64,000 nucleotides of DNA from Camelus bactrianus (GCF_048773025.1 NC_133550.1:6684176-6748175); one strand, 5' to 3'. Counted from the first letter of the stretch, positions 12,831 to 24,235 are shown. Notes: generated by a model from the letters alone, not told the origin. A program made the numbers and translations.

Positions 12831-13861
12831 AGTAAAATTTTTTCCTAAAAAAATACATATTGTCCCTAATATTAAGATTTTGATGCTATTCCTTGAAAAA
12901 TGATAACCCTAACATAACTGTCCTAAGGAACACGTGCCTTCTTCCCAAGCCTACATTCACTCTGCTGGGCTCCTCAGCCCCTCCCAGGTCAGGTGCCAGC
13001 TTCAAATTTCAAACCACAACACTCCTCCCTGACAGAAGGGAAAAAGAGATCTCAGTACATTTTAACACATGTCATAGCTGGCATTCTAACTCATATCCAG
13101 TGGCTTCCATTACTTTTGCTGTGAAATACCAAACACCGCATCTGAACATAAGAGGGTGCATGCAGAGGTCACACAACAAACCTACGGATCAGGAAGGGCA
13201 CGTTGGGTCACTGGAGGACACGTGCTCTTCTTTCCCTCCCCTCCCCGCTCCTTGCGAGTGTCCTTGGGACCAGAGGAGGCCTAAGGTGAAAGCCGGCCAG
13301 CTGCGGCGCAGAGCAGGCGTTTCAGCGCAGCTGCGCCTTCAGACGGTGAAAAGGCTGCCTCGGATCACCAGGAATGATGTTCACACCAGACATTCTGACC
13401 TTTACCCCAGCCCTGAGCCTCGCCCCATTCCTGAAGCTGAGGGCCCGACCCCAGCCCCTGCCCCAGTCCCAGGAACTGTCTCATCTGATCCTCCAGCCTT
13501 GACCCACGCTCACTGACCAGGCCTCTGCCTGTCTCGCCTACCAGTTCCATCCAGGTCCACCTCCTGTTGCACCGCCCCCGCCTGATCCTGCTGGACTCTG
13601 TTTGGGCCGATAGAGCCGAAGCCAGTCCCAGGCCCCCGGCAGCTCCTGCTTGACCCTGCCTGTGAGGGGCTGCATCTGCAGAACTGCCCACCTGGGCACA
13701 GCTGCTAGATTGAGTCCTTTGCCACCACCCACCCCTTGAAGTCAGGCCCTGGAACCTCCAGCCAGCCCCACAGAGCACTGCCTCCCAGAGGAACGAGAGG
13801 GACCAAGGACCCTGAGCTCACAACTCCATCTAGTGGAGCTCCAGCCAACAAAATGGTTTCT
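12831..13861. other. No gene recognised
   Basis: Intergenic. Long frames at 12.9-13.5 kb (+) and 13.4-13.8 kb (-) overlap each other, are low in complexity and have no domain signature. Confidence 0.45.
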
Positions 13862-14032
13862 CCAGAGAGAGCATCTCAGACATGGATGCACATATGAATG
13901 ACCTGGGGTCTTGCTCAAAATGCAGATTCAGATTCAGCAGCTCTAGGGTGGGACCCAAGACCCTGCATTTCTAACAAATGCCCAGGCGAAGCCAACATCA
14001 CTGGTCCAGGGAACACACTTTGAGGAGAAAGA
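13862..14032. mobile_element. MER5A-like hAT DNA transposon remnant
   Basis: Contains CTTGCTCAAAATGCAGATTC, then GCAGCTCTAGGGTGGGACCC and CTGCATTTCTAACAAATGCC. This is the near-palindromic layout of MER5A, a non-autonomous hAT-Charlie element. No coding capacity. Confidence 0.7.
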
Positions 14033-14259
14033 TTTCAGAATACTAATCACTACAGTTTTGCAAAATTGAAAGAAAAAAAAACCCACTTCACAGTAGTAAG
14101 AGCCCTAATCTCCACCAAGGGGAGGGAGTCATTCCCTCACAGAACGCTCCCGCCCACAGAGTCTGGAGCCTGTCCCTGCATACTTGGCGCTAATCACATG
14201 CAATTCTGCTTTGCATTTCACTTAATAGTTTCCTACAGGTGTGTTTCGTTTACTGCTCA

Positions 14260-14800
14260 GGCACCTGGTTCCTTTACGGCATTCATCCATTCTGCAGACA
14301 TTATTGATTATTCCTGTCTTGGGGCTAGAGGAAGATAGAAGACATGGTCCCTGTGCTCAACGGGCCATTAAGGGAGACAGATACGTAAACAGGTTATTTC
14401 CGCACAATGTAGTGAGTGTGAATATACTGCCTGTATATAGTGTGAGGGAGAAGAGGCCTAGAGCCCATCAGGTCAGGGAGTCATCAGGAAAGCCTTTCTG
14501 GGCACCGAAGAGCCTGAGCTGAATCTAACAAAGGCCAGGAGTGAGCCAAGTGAGGTGCAGGGGCCCCGCCTGGCACAGGCTCCGGCGTGAAACAGCCGGG
14601 GAGGACGGAGCCACGCACGCTGCGGGCTGGCGGACCACAGTCAGCGAGGGGGGAAGCCTCGGAGGAGAGGCTGAGGTTTCCACCAGGAGCCAGTCACACA
14701 GGGCCTTGTCGGCCACGCTAAGGAGCTTGGGCTTCATCCTGTGGACAACGAGGAAACAACTCCGATTTTTAAATAAAGGTGTGGCATGATCATGTTTGGG
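14260..14800 (+). repeat. L2-like ancient repeat region
   Basis: Text such as AGACATGGTCCCTGTGCTCA, TGAGCTGAATCTAACAAAGG and GGGCTTCATCCTGTGGACAA matches the familiar style of an old dispersed L2-class fragment. Family assignment is tentative. Confidence 0.4.
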
Positions 14801-14956
14801 TTTTAGGTAAAGCATGTTTGGGGACTGTGTGGAGAATGGACTTCAAGGTGCCAAAACTAGAAACAAAGGGACCCATTAGGAAGCTTTTTTCAGAGTCCAG
14901 AAACCAGATGACCTGGGCCTGAACTAAAGCACTGGTGGTTGGGCTGAGAAAGATGA

Positions 14957-15050
14957 GACGGGGGAGGATATAGCCTAATGGCAGAGCGGGTGCTTAGCAT
15001 GCACGAGGCCTGGGTTCAATCCCCAGTACCTCCACAAAAAAAAGAAAAGA
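14957..15050 (+). repeat. Camelid tRNA-derived SINE
   Basis: GGGGGAGGATATAGCCTAAT, a tRNA-like middle (TTAGCATGCACGAGG), B box (GGTTCAATCCC), the CCCCAGTACCTCC end and a poly(A) tail. The usual AAATAAA tail is absent. Confidence 0.88.
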
Positions 15051-15429
15051 GACAGATTCAAGATCTATTTAGAAGGCATTTGGAAATGCATGGCAAGATC
15101 TAGTGCTTTATTGCATGGCAACAGGGGGATAACACAGGGCAAAGGGCTCCCAGTGCTTGGCTTGGGGCATTTTCTATGTTTCCACCCAAATCAGAGAGGA
15201 CAAGAAGCCTTGCCTGTTCGGAGTTCAGGACCAAACCCAACCTCTATGCTAATGGGTCTCAAATCTCCAGCCTAAAATGTTCTTCAAAGTTCCAAATTCC
15301 TATATTTAACTGTTCACTGGACAGATCACCTCCAGCATGCCAAAACCAAATTCACCATCTTTCAAAAATAAAATAATCTCTTATTCTGGTAAATTGAATC
15401 CAGTGACCCAAGTCAGAAGCCTTAAGGTA

Positions 15430-15665
15430 ATCTGCTAAGAATTATAAACGCTTGGTGGTTGCCAAAGGCTACTGGGGAGTTAATGTTTAATAGGTACAGA
15501 CTTTAAGGTGGGAAGAGCACGAAGCTCTGGAGGTGGATGACGGTGATGGTTGCACAACGGGAATGAACTTAATGCCACTGAACTATACACTTAAAAATGG
15601 TTTAAATGGTTACTTTTGTGTTATGCAAATTTTACCAAAAAATTTTTAATGAAAAAAAAGTAATT
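15430..15665 (+). repeat. Old L1 3' UTR fragment
   Basis: TGGTGGTTGCCAAAGGCTAC, then GTGATGGTTGCACAACGGGA, CTATACACTTAAAAATGG and TGTTATGCAAATTTTACC with an A-rich end. The same 3' UTR type reappears at 20.04-20.22 kb. Confidence 0.75.
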
Positions 15666-15699
15666 ATCAGTGCTACCTTCTTAACACCTCTGAGATAAA

Positions 15700-15930
15700 T
15701 CTCTTCCTCTCTGTCCCCACCACCATTGTTCCATAGCTGTTCCATCCTTCATCAGACCATTACAAATCATCTCTCAACTGGTGTCCCAACCTCCAGTCTT
15801 TTTTCCTTAAATCAGTTGTCAGATGTTTCCAACAAGCCAATCAGACCATATGACTGGTTCCCATCGCCTGTAGGATAAGATCCAAATCCATTGGGTCGGC
15901 ATATCAGGCCCTCAACAATATGGACTTTTT
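15700..15930. repeat. L2-like fragment
   Basis: GACTGGTTCCCATCGCCTGT followed by AGGATAAGATCCAAATCC and GGCCCTCAACAATATGG has the layout of the 3' region of L2. Tentative. Confidence 0.4.
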
Positions 15931-16529
15931 ATTCATCCAGCCAATAAAGCTATTTTGAGTGGTCCCTGAGACAGAAACTGGAAATGGCCCCAAGGACACA
16001 GCAACGAGGAGGAACATGTGCTCCCTGGCATCATGGAGCGAACTCACTAGCAAAAACAGCAGATTTTAAAACACAGACAAATTGTTAAATGCAAAGAAAC
16101 AAAATTTAGAGGATTGAGTAGATGAGAAAGACCTTTAAAGGGAGGGGTGGTGGGGAGTCTGAGAGGGAATGCCAGGGGAATGGTGTGGAAAGAAGATTGT
16201 GTTGTTGGGGTAGCCTAGATGGGACTTCCAAGGGGGAAGTATTAGCCAGCAGGTTCTGAGGCTGTTAAGGGGTCAAATAAAATAAGAACAGGAAACAGCC
16301 ACTACGTCTGGCGATGTGGAGATCACTGACGGTCTTGATGAGAACAGTTTTAATTAGAGCAATGGATTGCGGGCAGAGGAAAAGTACATGGGAGGGGAGG
16401 AAACTGAGATAACATCAGGAGAGACTCAGCAAGTATGACTCCGACGTCAACCTAAAAAACGAGCTGGTAGCCAAAGGGAGATGTGGAGTCAAGAGAGAGT
16501 GGAAGTTTTTTTTAAGTGAGTTAACTTCA

Positions 16530-16668
16530 ATTTGGTGGGGGTGGGGAGGTAATTAGGTTTGTTTGTTTGTTTGTTTGTTTTTAATGGAGGTACTGGGGAC
16601 TGAACCCAGGACCTGGTGCACGCTAAGCATGTGCTCTACCACTGAGCTGTACCCCACCCCGAGAGTTG
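16530..16668 (-). repeat. Camelid tRNA-derived SINE
   Basis: Minus-strand copy with A box (TACAGCTCAGTGGTAG) and B box (GGTTCAGTCCC). The plus strand shows the tail as TTTGTTTGTTTGTTTGTT. Well preserved. Confidence 0.92.
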
Positions 16669-17269
16669 AGTTTTTATTAACCTGACATATGTGAGAGCAT
16701 ATTAGTATGCTGAAAGATCCATGAAGAGGTAGAGATTGATGACTTAGGAGAGAGAGAAGATAAAACTAAGATTAGAATTCATAGCAGCACTGTTCATAAT
16801 ACCCAAAAAGTGGTAACAACCCAAGTGAACATAAACTGACCACTGCATAAACGAAATACAGATCACAAGCTGCATACAGCCCTGAGCTGGATCCCACAAA
16901 CCCCCGCTGCTGTCCTGTCGTCAACACTGTCACATGTTCTCCATCTGCCAAAGAGGGCAGAGCTGGAATTGCTGAAAAACTGCAGCCTTTGGGTCAGGCT
17001 GATGGAGCCTTGACTCACCCACCTTCACTGCTGCTACAGAACCGCCACTACCAGCAACTGCCACACTGTCCAGCTAGAAGTGGGAAGATGCCCTGTGCCT
17101 CCCACAGTCTGATCTCCCTCAAATGCTTACCACTGGCAGGACTCACAAGGACGAAAGCCAAGTAAATGTAGTTTGCAGACTCCTAGTCCCAGCAATATAG
17201 TGCAAAGTATAAAAAGGCGGGTGAAAGGCTAAGAGAAAATAGTTATAATCTGGGGAAAGCACTGACGTA

Positions 17270-17745
17270 TTCCCATTAATCTCAAGAGCAAGAAAAAGAA
17301 TTTAGTATCCATACTACTATTTAACATTGTTCTGAAGGCATTAGTTAAAGCAAATAAGCAAAAGAAAGAAAAGAAATAAAAATTAGAAAGGAAGAAGTGA
17401 AATTATCTTTATTTGCACAGATTATTTTATACCCAGAAAATCCAAAGAATTAAATGGAAACAATTATTGTAAACAATGAGAGAATTCAGTAAGATGACTT
17501 GGTACAAAATGGATATACAGAAATCAAAAAGGATGTTACACATATGCAAATAGCAACCAATTAGAGGATACAGGCTCCCTCTTATAGTAACCAAAAAAGT
17601 AAAATAACTAGAAATAAACTAAGACATGTTCGATGTCTTTGAAATGCTGCTGAGGGGACAAAAGATGTGAATACTTGGAAAGACATAATATACACTTGCA
17701 TAAAAAGATGTCACAAATAAAAAAGAAAAGCTATGTCAGTTCTCT
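17270..17745 (+). repeat. L1 ORF2 fragment (older copy)
   Basis: Corresponds to the reverse-transcriptase region of L1 ORF2, in badly decayed frame (TATTTAACATTGTTCTGAAG, then the TTATTTGCACAGATTATTTT block in place of the usual active-site text). The same ORF2 segment occurs again just downstream from 17750, so this is a separate insertion. Confidence 0.7.
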
Positions 17746-18423
17746 CTAAACTATATTTAATACAGTCCTAATAAAATGCTCACAACAAGCATCATACTCA
17801 ATGGTAAAAGAAAGAAACCTTTTCCTTGAAGATAAGGAACAAGAGGAGGAAGCCTGCTTTAAAAACATCCTCATTGGAAAGGAAGAAGTAAAATTATCTC
17901 TGTTCGCAGATGATCTGACCTTACACGTAGAAAACCCTAAAGATTCTTCCAGGAAAAAACTGTTACAACTAATAAATAAATTCAGCAAAATGGCAGTGAC
18001 AAAAGTCAGTTGCATTTCTATACAACAACAATGAGCAATCTGAAAACAATTCCATTTACAACAGTATCAAAAAGAATAAAATACTTAAGAATTAATTTAA
18101 CCAGGGAGGTGAAAGACTTGTACAATGAAACTATAAAACATTGTCAAAAGAAATTAGACATAAATAAATGGAAATACATCCCATATTGATGGATTAGAAG
18201 ACAATATAGTTCAAATGTCAATAACACAACCTAAAGTGATCTATAGATTCAATGCAAAATCCCAATGATACTTTTTGCAGAAATAGAAAAACTCACCTAA
18301 AATTCATATGGGATCTCAAAGGACCCCAAATAGCAAAAACGATCTTGAAGAAAAAAAAAACTGAAAATGGAACACTCACACCTCCTGATTTCAAAATCTA
18401 CCATAAAGCTACAGTAATCAAAA

Positions 18424-18715
18424 CTCCATGGGGGGTAGGGGAGAGGGAGGATAAATTAGGAGTTTGGGATTTACATATACACACTACTATGTATCAAACA
18501 GATAAACAGCAAGGACCTAGTGTATAGCACAGAGAACTATATTCATTACCTTGTGATAACAGGTAATGGAAAAGAATCTGAAAAAGAATAGACAGACAGA
18601 GAAATAGATATGTAGGTAGCTATATATATAATGTATAACTGAATCACTTTGCTGTACACTGGAAACTAACACATTGTAAATCAACTATATACTTCAATTA
18701 AAAGAAAGAAAAAAT
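18424..18715 (+). repeat. Artiodactyl-type L1 3' end nested in L1
   Basis: A short 5'-truncated 3' UTR (AACTATATTCATTACCTTGT, then TGAATCACTTTGCTGTACAC and TCAACTATATACTTCAATTA). The host L1 ORF2 text stops at AATCAAAACTCCATGG and resumes just after 18715 with AATAAAGACAGATGTATAGA, which proves nesting. Confidence 0.85.
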
Positions 18716-19367
18716 ACTATAATATTGGAATAAAGACAGATGTATAGACCAATGGAATAGAGTAGAGAGCCCCAAAATATACCCTCAATTGTATGGTCAA
18801 ATGATTTTTGACACGGGTGCCAAGACCATTCAATGTGGAAAGGGCGGTCTTTCCAACCAATGGTGCTGGGAAAATTGGATATCCACAGGCAAAAGAATGA
18901 AGTTAGACCCTTACCTAACTACACACACACACACACAAAATTAACTCAGAATGGATCAAGGACCTAAATGTAAGACCTAACTCAATAAAACTTAGGAAAA
19001 AACAAGACAAAATCTTCAGGACATTGGATTTGGCAATGATTTCTTGGGGAAGACACTAAAGGCACAGGTAACAAAAGAAAAAATAGACAAATTGGACTTT
19101 GTGAAATCTTTTAAATTTTGTACATCAAATGACACTATTCACAGAGTAAAAAGGCAAATCATAAATGTTACCAGCTTATTATCCAGAATATATGGAAAAC
19201 TCCTAAAACTCAAAAACAAAAACAAACAACCCAATTCGAAAATTGGGAAAAGACCTGAATAGATGTTTCTCCAGAGAAGGTATACGAATGGCCAATAAGC
19301 ATATGAAAAGATACTAGATGCTCAACATTAGTAATCATTAAGGAAATGCTAATCAAAACCACAATGA

Positions 19368-19503
19368 GAGGGGAGGGTATAGCTCAGTGGTAAGAGTGCC
19401 TGCTTAGCATCCCAGGTTCAATCCCCAGTACCTCCACCAAATAAATAAACAAACAAACCTAATTACCTCCCCCACTAATAAATAAACAAATAAATTTTTA
19501 AAA
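19368..19503 (+). repeat. Camelid tRNA-derived SINE inside L1
   Basis: A near-intact copy: GGGTATAGCTCAGTGGTAAG head, B box (GGTTCAATCCC), CCCCAGTACCTCC end and a (AAAT/AAAC)n tail. It is flanked by AAAACCACAATGA on the left and AAAACTACAATGA on the right, a target-site duplication with one difference. Confidence 0.93.
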
Positions 19504-20257
19504 ACTACAATGAAATATCACTTCAAACCCATCAAGGTGTCTGCTATCAAAAAAAAAAATAGGAAACAACAAAGATGTGGAGAAATCAGAATTCTTGTTC
19601 ACTGTTGGTGGGAATATAAAATGGTACAGCCACTGTGGAAGGCAGTATGGTGGGTCCTCAGAAAAATCAAAAATAGAATACCAAAAAAAAAAGCCATATG
19701 ATCCAACAATTCCACTTCTAGGTACATGCCCTTTAAAAGAATTGAAAGAAGTGTCTCAAAGAGACATTTGTACACCCACGTGCAGAGCGGCATGACTGAC
19801 GGTAGCTAAAGCATGGACGCGACCCAAGTGTCCACTGATAGATGAATGAGTGAGCAAAAGTGGTGTATATACATAACAAAACATTATTCAGCCTTAAAAA
19901 GGAAGAAATTCTTCAATATGCTGCAATGCTTGAGGACGTTATGCTAAGTGAAATAAGCCAGTCACGAGAAGATAAACATAGCATCATTCCACTTAAATAA
20001 GGTACTTCGAGCTGTCAGAATCACAAAGATGGAAAGTATAATGGTGGCTGCCAGGGGCTTGGGAGGAGAGGATAGAGAGTTACTGTTTCACAGAGTTTCC
20101 ATTTTACAAGATAAAAAGAGTTATGGGGATGGATGGTGGTGGTGGCTGCACAACAGTATGAATGTTTTTAGTATCTCTGAATTGTACACTTAAAATGGTG
20201 AAGATGGTAAGTTTTATGTTATGTGTCTCTAACCACCACCACAACAAAATTCAATTA

Positions 20258-20505
20258 CACAGTTAAAACAAAAGAATAGTTACACATTTTAAATAAATGA
20301 ATAAATATCCATTCCACAAGCAGGTGATGCAAACATTTGTCCACACAAAGACACGTATGTAAATGTCCGTAGCAGCTTTGTTTGTAATAGACAAAAACTG
20401 GACACAACCCAAAGGCCCATCCGCAACTGAATGGATATATAATTTGTGGTATATCCACAAAATGGGATACTATTCAGCAATAAAATGAATGCCAAGTTGT
20501 TGATT
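20258..20505 (+). repeat. L1 3' region fragment
   Basis: AACTGGACACAACCCAAAGG then GATATATAATTTGTGGTATA and TGGGATACTATTCAGCAATA is the end of L1 ORF2. It is another truncated copy adjoining the L1 cluster. Confidence 0.7.
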
Positions 20506-20861
20506 TTCTTTAAGTAAAATTTCCTTCACCATTATGCATTAGCATTATGCAAGAGGGGGATTATAACAATCTAAAATCTCACAAGGACCATTTTCCAGGG
20601 CCACTGATGACCTCTAGGGAAGGACTGAGTTTAAACAAAGTCCCTGATTGGGACGGGAGCTCAAAGTCCACTGCCTCTGTCCTACCGGTCAAACCCACTG
20701 ATGTCACCATCCCGGCCGTTGTGGGCCCCAGAGAAGAGGTCTGGGGACAAACCCTGAGTCAGGCGGGGATGAACTATTTCAGGAAGGCGTCTCCTGCACT
20801 GTGCTGCTGGAGCCCGAGTGGCCCCTGTGCCGCAGCCCAGCAGAAAAGTTCTGTGACAACC

Positions 20862-20922
20862 CCCCCACCCCCACACCCCTACCCTTCCACCCCCATCCCT
20901 CCCACCCCCACCCCCTGGTTAA
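20862..20922 (+). repeat. Cytosine-rich tract
   Basis: Runs of three to seven C separated by single A, T or AC units. The minus strand therefore has closely spaced G-runs with quadruplex potential, about 0.55 kb upstream of the METTL7B start. Any function is conjecture. Confidence 0.6.
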
Positions 20923-21450
20923 GACACATTCTTCTCTGTGTTTGGCTTGTATCTGGGGCAGAGGCAGGCTACCGTTTACAAAGCCCTGGGGGTGCCAGTG
21001 GCACCCAACCAGAACTTCCAGCTTGCATAAACCGAGCAGAACCTGAGGACCGAATCAGGCCAGGGCGGGCTGGCGTGAGTCAGCTCTGCTGGGCATTTGG
21101 CCCCTGCAAACTGTGATCAGAGACATAGCCCCCCTCCCCCTTCTCTCCCTTCTGAGATGGTCAGCACACACCATCCTCTTCAACTGGGCAGAGCGCCCCG
21201 AACTCAGGACACACTGGCGCCACCTGTTCCTTCGCCTCCCATAAAATCTGCTGAAGAGCTTGTGGGGGCTTGGGACCTGTGCCCTCTGGAGGGATTTCAC
21301 AGATCCACTCCACCCGGCGAGGAGGAAACTGCCAAGTAGGAGACAGGGAGCAAAGTCCTACCGCGGGGCAAGAAGAGACGCGCATCTGCAGTGGCCGGGC
21401 AGCGCGGAAAGGCCGGGCGCCAGGGAAGCGCTGCTCCCAGCCAGGCTGCC

Positions 21451-21948
21451 ATGGACGCCCTGGTCCGGCTCCTGCAGATGCTGGTGCTGCTCTTGACCCT
21501 GCCCCTGCACATCATGGCTCTGCTGGGCTTCTGGGAGCCCCTGTGCAAGAGCTATTTCCCCTACCTGATGGCCGTGCTGGCGGCCAAGACCAACCGGAAG
21601 ATGGAGGGCAAGAAGCGGGAGCTCTTCAGCCAGATAAAGGGGCTTGCGGGGGCCTCGGGCAAGGTGGCCCTGCTGGAGCTGGGCTGCGGCACTGGTGCCA
21701 ACTTCCAGTTCTACCCATCTGGCTGCAGGATCACCTGCCTGGACCCGAACCCCAACTTTGAGAAGTTCCTGACAAAAAGTATGGACGAGAATAGACATCT
21801 CGAGTATGAACGGTTTGTGGTGGCTTTCAGGAAGGACATGAAGCAGCTGGCCGATGGCTCCACGGATGTGGTGGTCTGCACCTTGGTGCTCTGCTCAGTG
21901 CAGAGCCCAAGGAAGGTCCTGCAGGAGGTCCACAGAGTGCTGAGGCCG
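21451..21948 (+). other. METTL7B: METTL7B coding exon 1
   Basis: ATG to CCG, 166 whole codons, phase 0 at the junction. The start was chosen because MDALVRLLQMLVLLL aligns with the human N-terminus. An in-frame ATG 60 bases upstream (21391) adds residues absent from the family. The donor reads GT at 21949-21950, in the context CCG|GTCAGC. Confidence 0.85.
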
Positions 21949-23044
21949 GTCAGCAGGGAAGGGTATGGGTAAGGGGCAGCAAACGTAGCATTGGCCACCC
22001 CAGTGTCCGGGGCACCCAGGACAGGGAATCTCGTGAACTAGTGCATCTGACACCCGTCCATCCCCATCTGCTGGTGAGCAGGAAACATGACCAGGGCTGG
22101 ATGTGGAAGCCCACAAGAGAGCCACCCAGGGAAGTCGGGGAAGAGGGGAGGACACCTAGGGGTGGGATGTTTACATTGAGATCCCAGGGATTAAGCAGGG
22201 GCTGGAGGGAGTGGGGCAACTGACAATGTTCCAGGTAGAGATATTAGGGGCAGTAGAATCCCAGTAAGATTGGGAACTGGGTGTGGAGAGAAAGGAGTTT
22301 AGGACGGTTTCCAGGTTTTTGGCATGAGCAGCTGATGGAGGGAGTGAGGGAAGGTAGAGGGAAATGCCTTTTGCAAGATAGGAGAAACCTGCTTTGAACT
22401 CTTTAGGTCTGAGGTGCCATGGAGGCAGACAGAACCCAGAGGTAGTTGGAAGTCCAGATTTGGAAGTCAGAAAAAGAGTGAGCCTGGAGATACAGATTTG
22501 GAAGTCACCAGCTTTAGCTGGTAAATTCCAAGCACAGAGGAGTATGAGATCACCTAGGGAAGGCACAGCGAGGAGCGAAGAGCTGGAGGAACCCCAGTTT
22601 AATCAGAAGCCCAGTGCAAGTTTTCCCCGAAATGCTGGCTGAGATGTCCAGGACACGTGTGTCTGGCTCTCGGGAGGGGGCTCTGGGCGAGCATCTCTGT
22701 ATCCAGTGAGATCTCTGGATACTGGTTCTACGCCTGCCCTTCTGTCTGGTTCTCCGCCTGCCCGTCTGTCTGCCCACGGTTATGCTGTCCTTCTGGCCGT
22801 CCTTTGAGAATGTCTCACCAGTCGTCCCCAGTCAGTCACGGGAGGCTCGTCACACGCTCTGGGCGGGCAGCCGGAGCCGGGGCGCAGGAGGTGTCACGGA
22901 GCAGGACGGTTTGCTCCCCGAACTTGAAGACCAGCACCTCCCTCTTCACCAAGAGGTTTCGGGCAGGCGTGGCCGGCAGGACGGAGGTGAGGTTAGAGGC
23001 AGGCGGTGGGTGGAGCAGGTGAGTGACACGCTCTTCTCTCCCAG
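21949..23044 (+). other. METTL7B intron
   Basis: About 1.1 kb. The stretch 22200-22560 looks like an old dispersed repeat (GATACAGATTTGGAAGTCAC, then TGAGATCACCTAGGGA), but I cannot name its family. Nothing else was recognised. Confidence 0.5.
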
Positions 23045-23329
23045 GGAGGATTGTTCTTTTTCTGGGAGCACGTGGCTGAGCCGCGTGGGAGCTGGGCCTT
23101 CCTGTGGCAGCAAGTTGCAAAGCCCACCTGGAAACACATCGGGGATGGCTGCTGCCTCACCAGAGACCTGGAAGGATCTGGAAAGTGCCCAGTTCTCCGA
23201 ACTCCAAATGGAACGCCAGCCCCCTCCCTTAAAGTGGCTGCCTGTTGGGCCGCACATCACGGGGAAGGCTGTGAAGTAAGCCTTCCCCAAATCCTGCCTG
23301 CGGTCGGAATGATCCCACCCATCTGCTGA
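23045..23329 (+). other. METTL7B: METTL7B terminal coding exon with 2-bp deletion
   Basis: The acceptor is CTCTCCCAG, ending at 23044. The first 40 codons match METTL7B (WEHVAEPRGSWAFLWQQV). The AGAGA at 23162-23166 stands where AGAGAGA is expected, so the conserved frame (TWKDLESAQFSELQMERQ) begins at 23166 out of phase. Adding two bases would restore exactly 244 codons, which is how the deletion was identified. Confidence 0.85.
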
Positions 23330-23759
23330 GTCTGCCTTCTCCTGAGAGGATCTGTGCAGAGAGAAGCCATCCCCCCACCACCCCTCCCCCACCACCACCC
23401 CTCCCCCCCACCTCTGCCAGGGGACTCTCCAACCCTTCCCTCTTCAGTGGAAAAGCGCTATTGCTCCCCTGACCGCGGGGAGGGAGCAGTTACACCCTGC
23501 CGTACCCCTAGCTGCAAATTCCTGGATTGGGTCTCCCAGTTTTTGCCCAACCACCCCAGGACAGCTGCCCTTTCCTCTTTCTGAGACCACACTCAAGTGC
23601 CCCAGGACCTGGTCACACAAGTCATGATACATGTGTCTGTGCCAGGCCCCCAGCACTCCCTCCCATCACCACCTTTGTCCTGAGCTGTGTGAGTGCAGAG
23701 AAAATCTGCCCTCTCCTGCAGACCCTGGGCAGGAGGTGGCCGGACTCAGTAAAGGAGCC

Positions 23760-24235
23760 AGGTTTTGTACTCAAATATTTTTTAATATACAGACAAAATC
23801 TGCTAGATTGATGTGACAAACTAAGGTCAGAGGAGAGGGGAAGCTAGGGAGGGAAGAGCCCCTGAGTCAGCGACATAACCTCCTCCCCACCCTCTGGGCT
23901 TAAGGCACTTTTGGGGAGTCAGGTACTTGGGGTTCCGTTATACAGGGTGAATGGGAGAGGGAAGGAGTAGGGTCCCCTTCCCCACTTTTGCATCAGAACA
24001 TCGCTGCCCTCCTCACCCCCCCATGACCCATCCCTGATTTCCCCTCTCACCTAACAGCATCCTAAGGGGAAGTTTGGGGGGTGGTCCTCATGGGGGGAGA
24101 GGTCTGTGCCCTGTGGAAACAGATCCTGCCAAATCCTGATGGGACACCAGCAACCGGGTCCCGCCTCTTCACCCGCAGGAGCCGTCTCTGGGGAAGGGGT
24201 GGCGGGGGCCCACGGGCCAGCTGGGACAAAGGAGG
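23760..24235 (-). other. ITGA7: ITGA7 3' untranslated region
   Basis: From the stop codon to the ATTAAA signal at 23781-23786. No other coding content. It is nearly contiguous with the 3' flank of METTL7B. Confidence 0.65.
23781..23786 (-). terminator. ITGA7: ITGA7 polyadenylation signal (ATTAAA)
   Basis: The minus strand reads ATTAAA, followed by AAATATTTGAGTACAAAACC. This lies about 450 bases beyond the ITGA7 stop codon. Cleavage would fall near 23756-23768, less than 0.5 kb from the 3' end of the convergent METTL7B. Confidence 0.65.

Larger units (their letters stand above)
17750..20250 (+). repeat. L1 ORF2 to 3' UTR, with nested L1 and SINE
   Basis: Starts in ORF2 before the catalytic motif, readable here as LFADDLTLHVENPKDS. 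It continues through the FCRNRKTHLKFIWDLKGPQI region and a C-terminal region with GGNIKWYSHCGRQYGG, and ends in an old-type 3' UTR (GAATTGTACACTTAAAATGG). The body is interrupted by another L1 3' end at 18424-18715 and by a camelid SINE at 19368-19503. Frames are broken throughout, so it cannot transpose. Confidence 0.85.
21451..23329 (+). pseudogene. METTL7B: METTL7B (TMT1B), frameshifted copy
   Basis: METTL7B is a small membrane-anchored, ER/lipid-droplet-associated S-adenosylmethionine-dependent methyltransferase reported to S-methylate alkyl thiols. Exon 1 (21451-21948) encodes residues 1-166: a hydrophobic N-terminal anchor (LVLLLTLPLHIMALLGFW, about residues 11-28), the SAM-binding motif LLELGCGTGANF (about 71-82) and the post-motif CLDPNPNFEKF. 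Exon 2 (23045 on) follows in phase and starts GGLFFFWEHVAEP. At 23162-23166 two bases (GA) are missing compared with human METTL7B, so the frame changes after CCLTR (residue 206). The conserved tail, ETWKDLE to HITGKAVK, lies in another frame and ends at 23277-23279. As read, translation runs to 23329 and gives 260 residues with a foreign tail instead of 244. PGED in human reads FRKD here, and the exon 1 donor is a weak GTCAGC. The gene converges on ITGA7. It is probably a pseudogene, unless the 2-bp gap is a sequencing error. Confidence 0.85.

Noticed and set aside
12893-13516. A 207-codon plus-strand open frame
   Set aside because: No domain or splice support, and an equally long frame overlaps it on the other strand; typical of GC-rich intergenic DNA.
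1-20500. Olfactory receptor genes, which flank METTL7B in other mammals
   Set aside because: No seven-transmembrane frame or remnant (such as PMYxFL or MAYDRYxAIC) was found.
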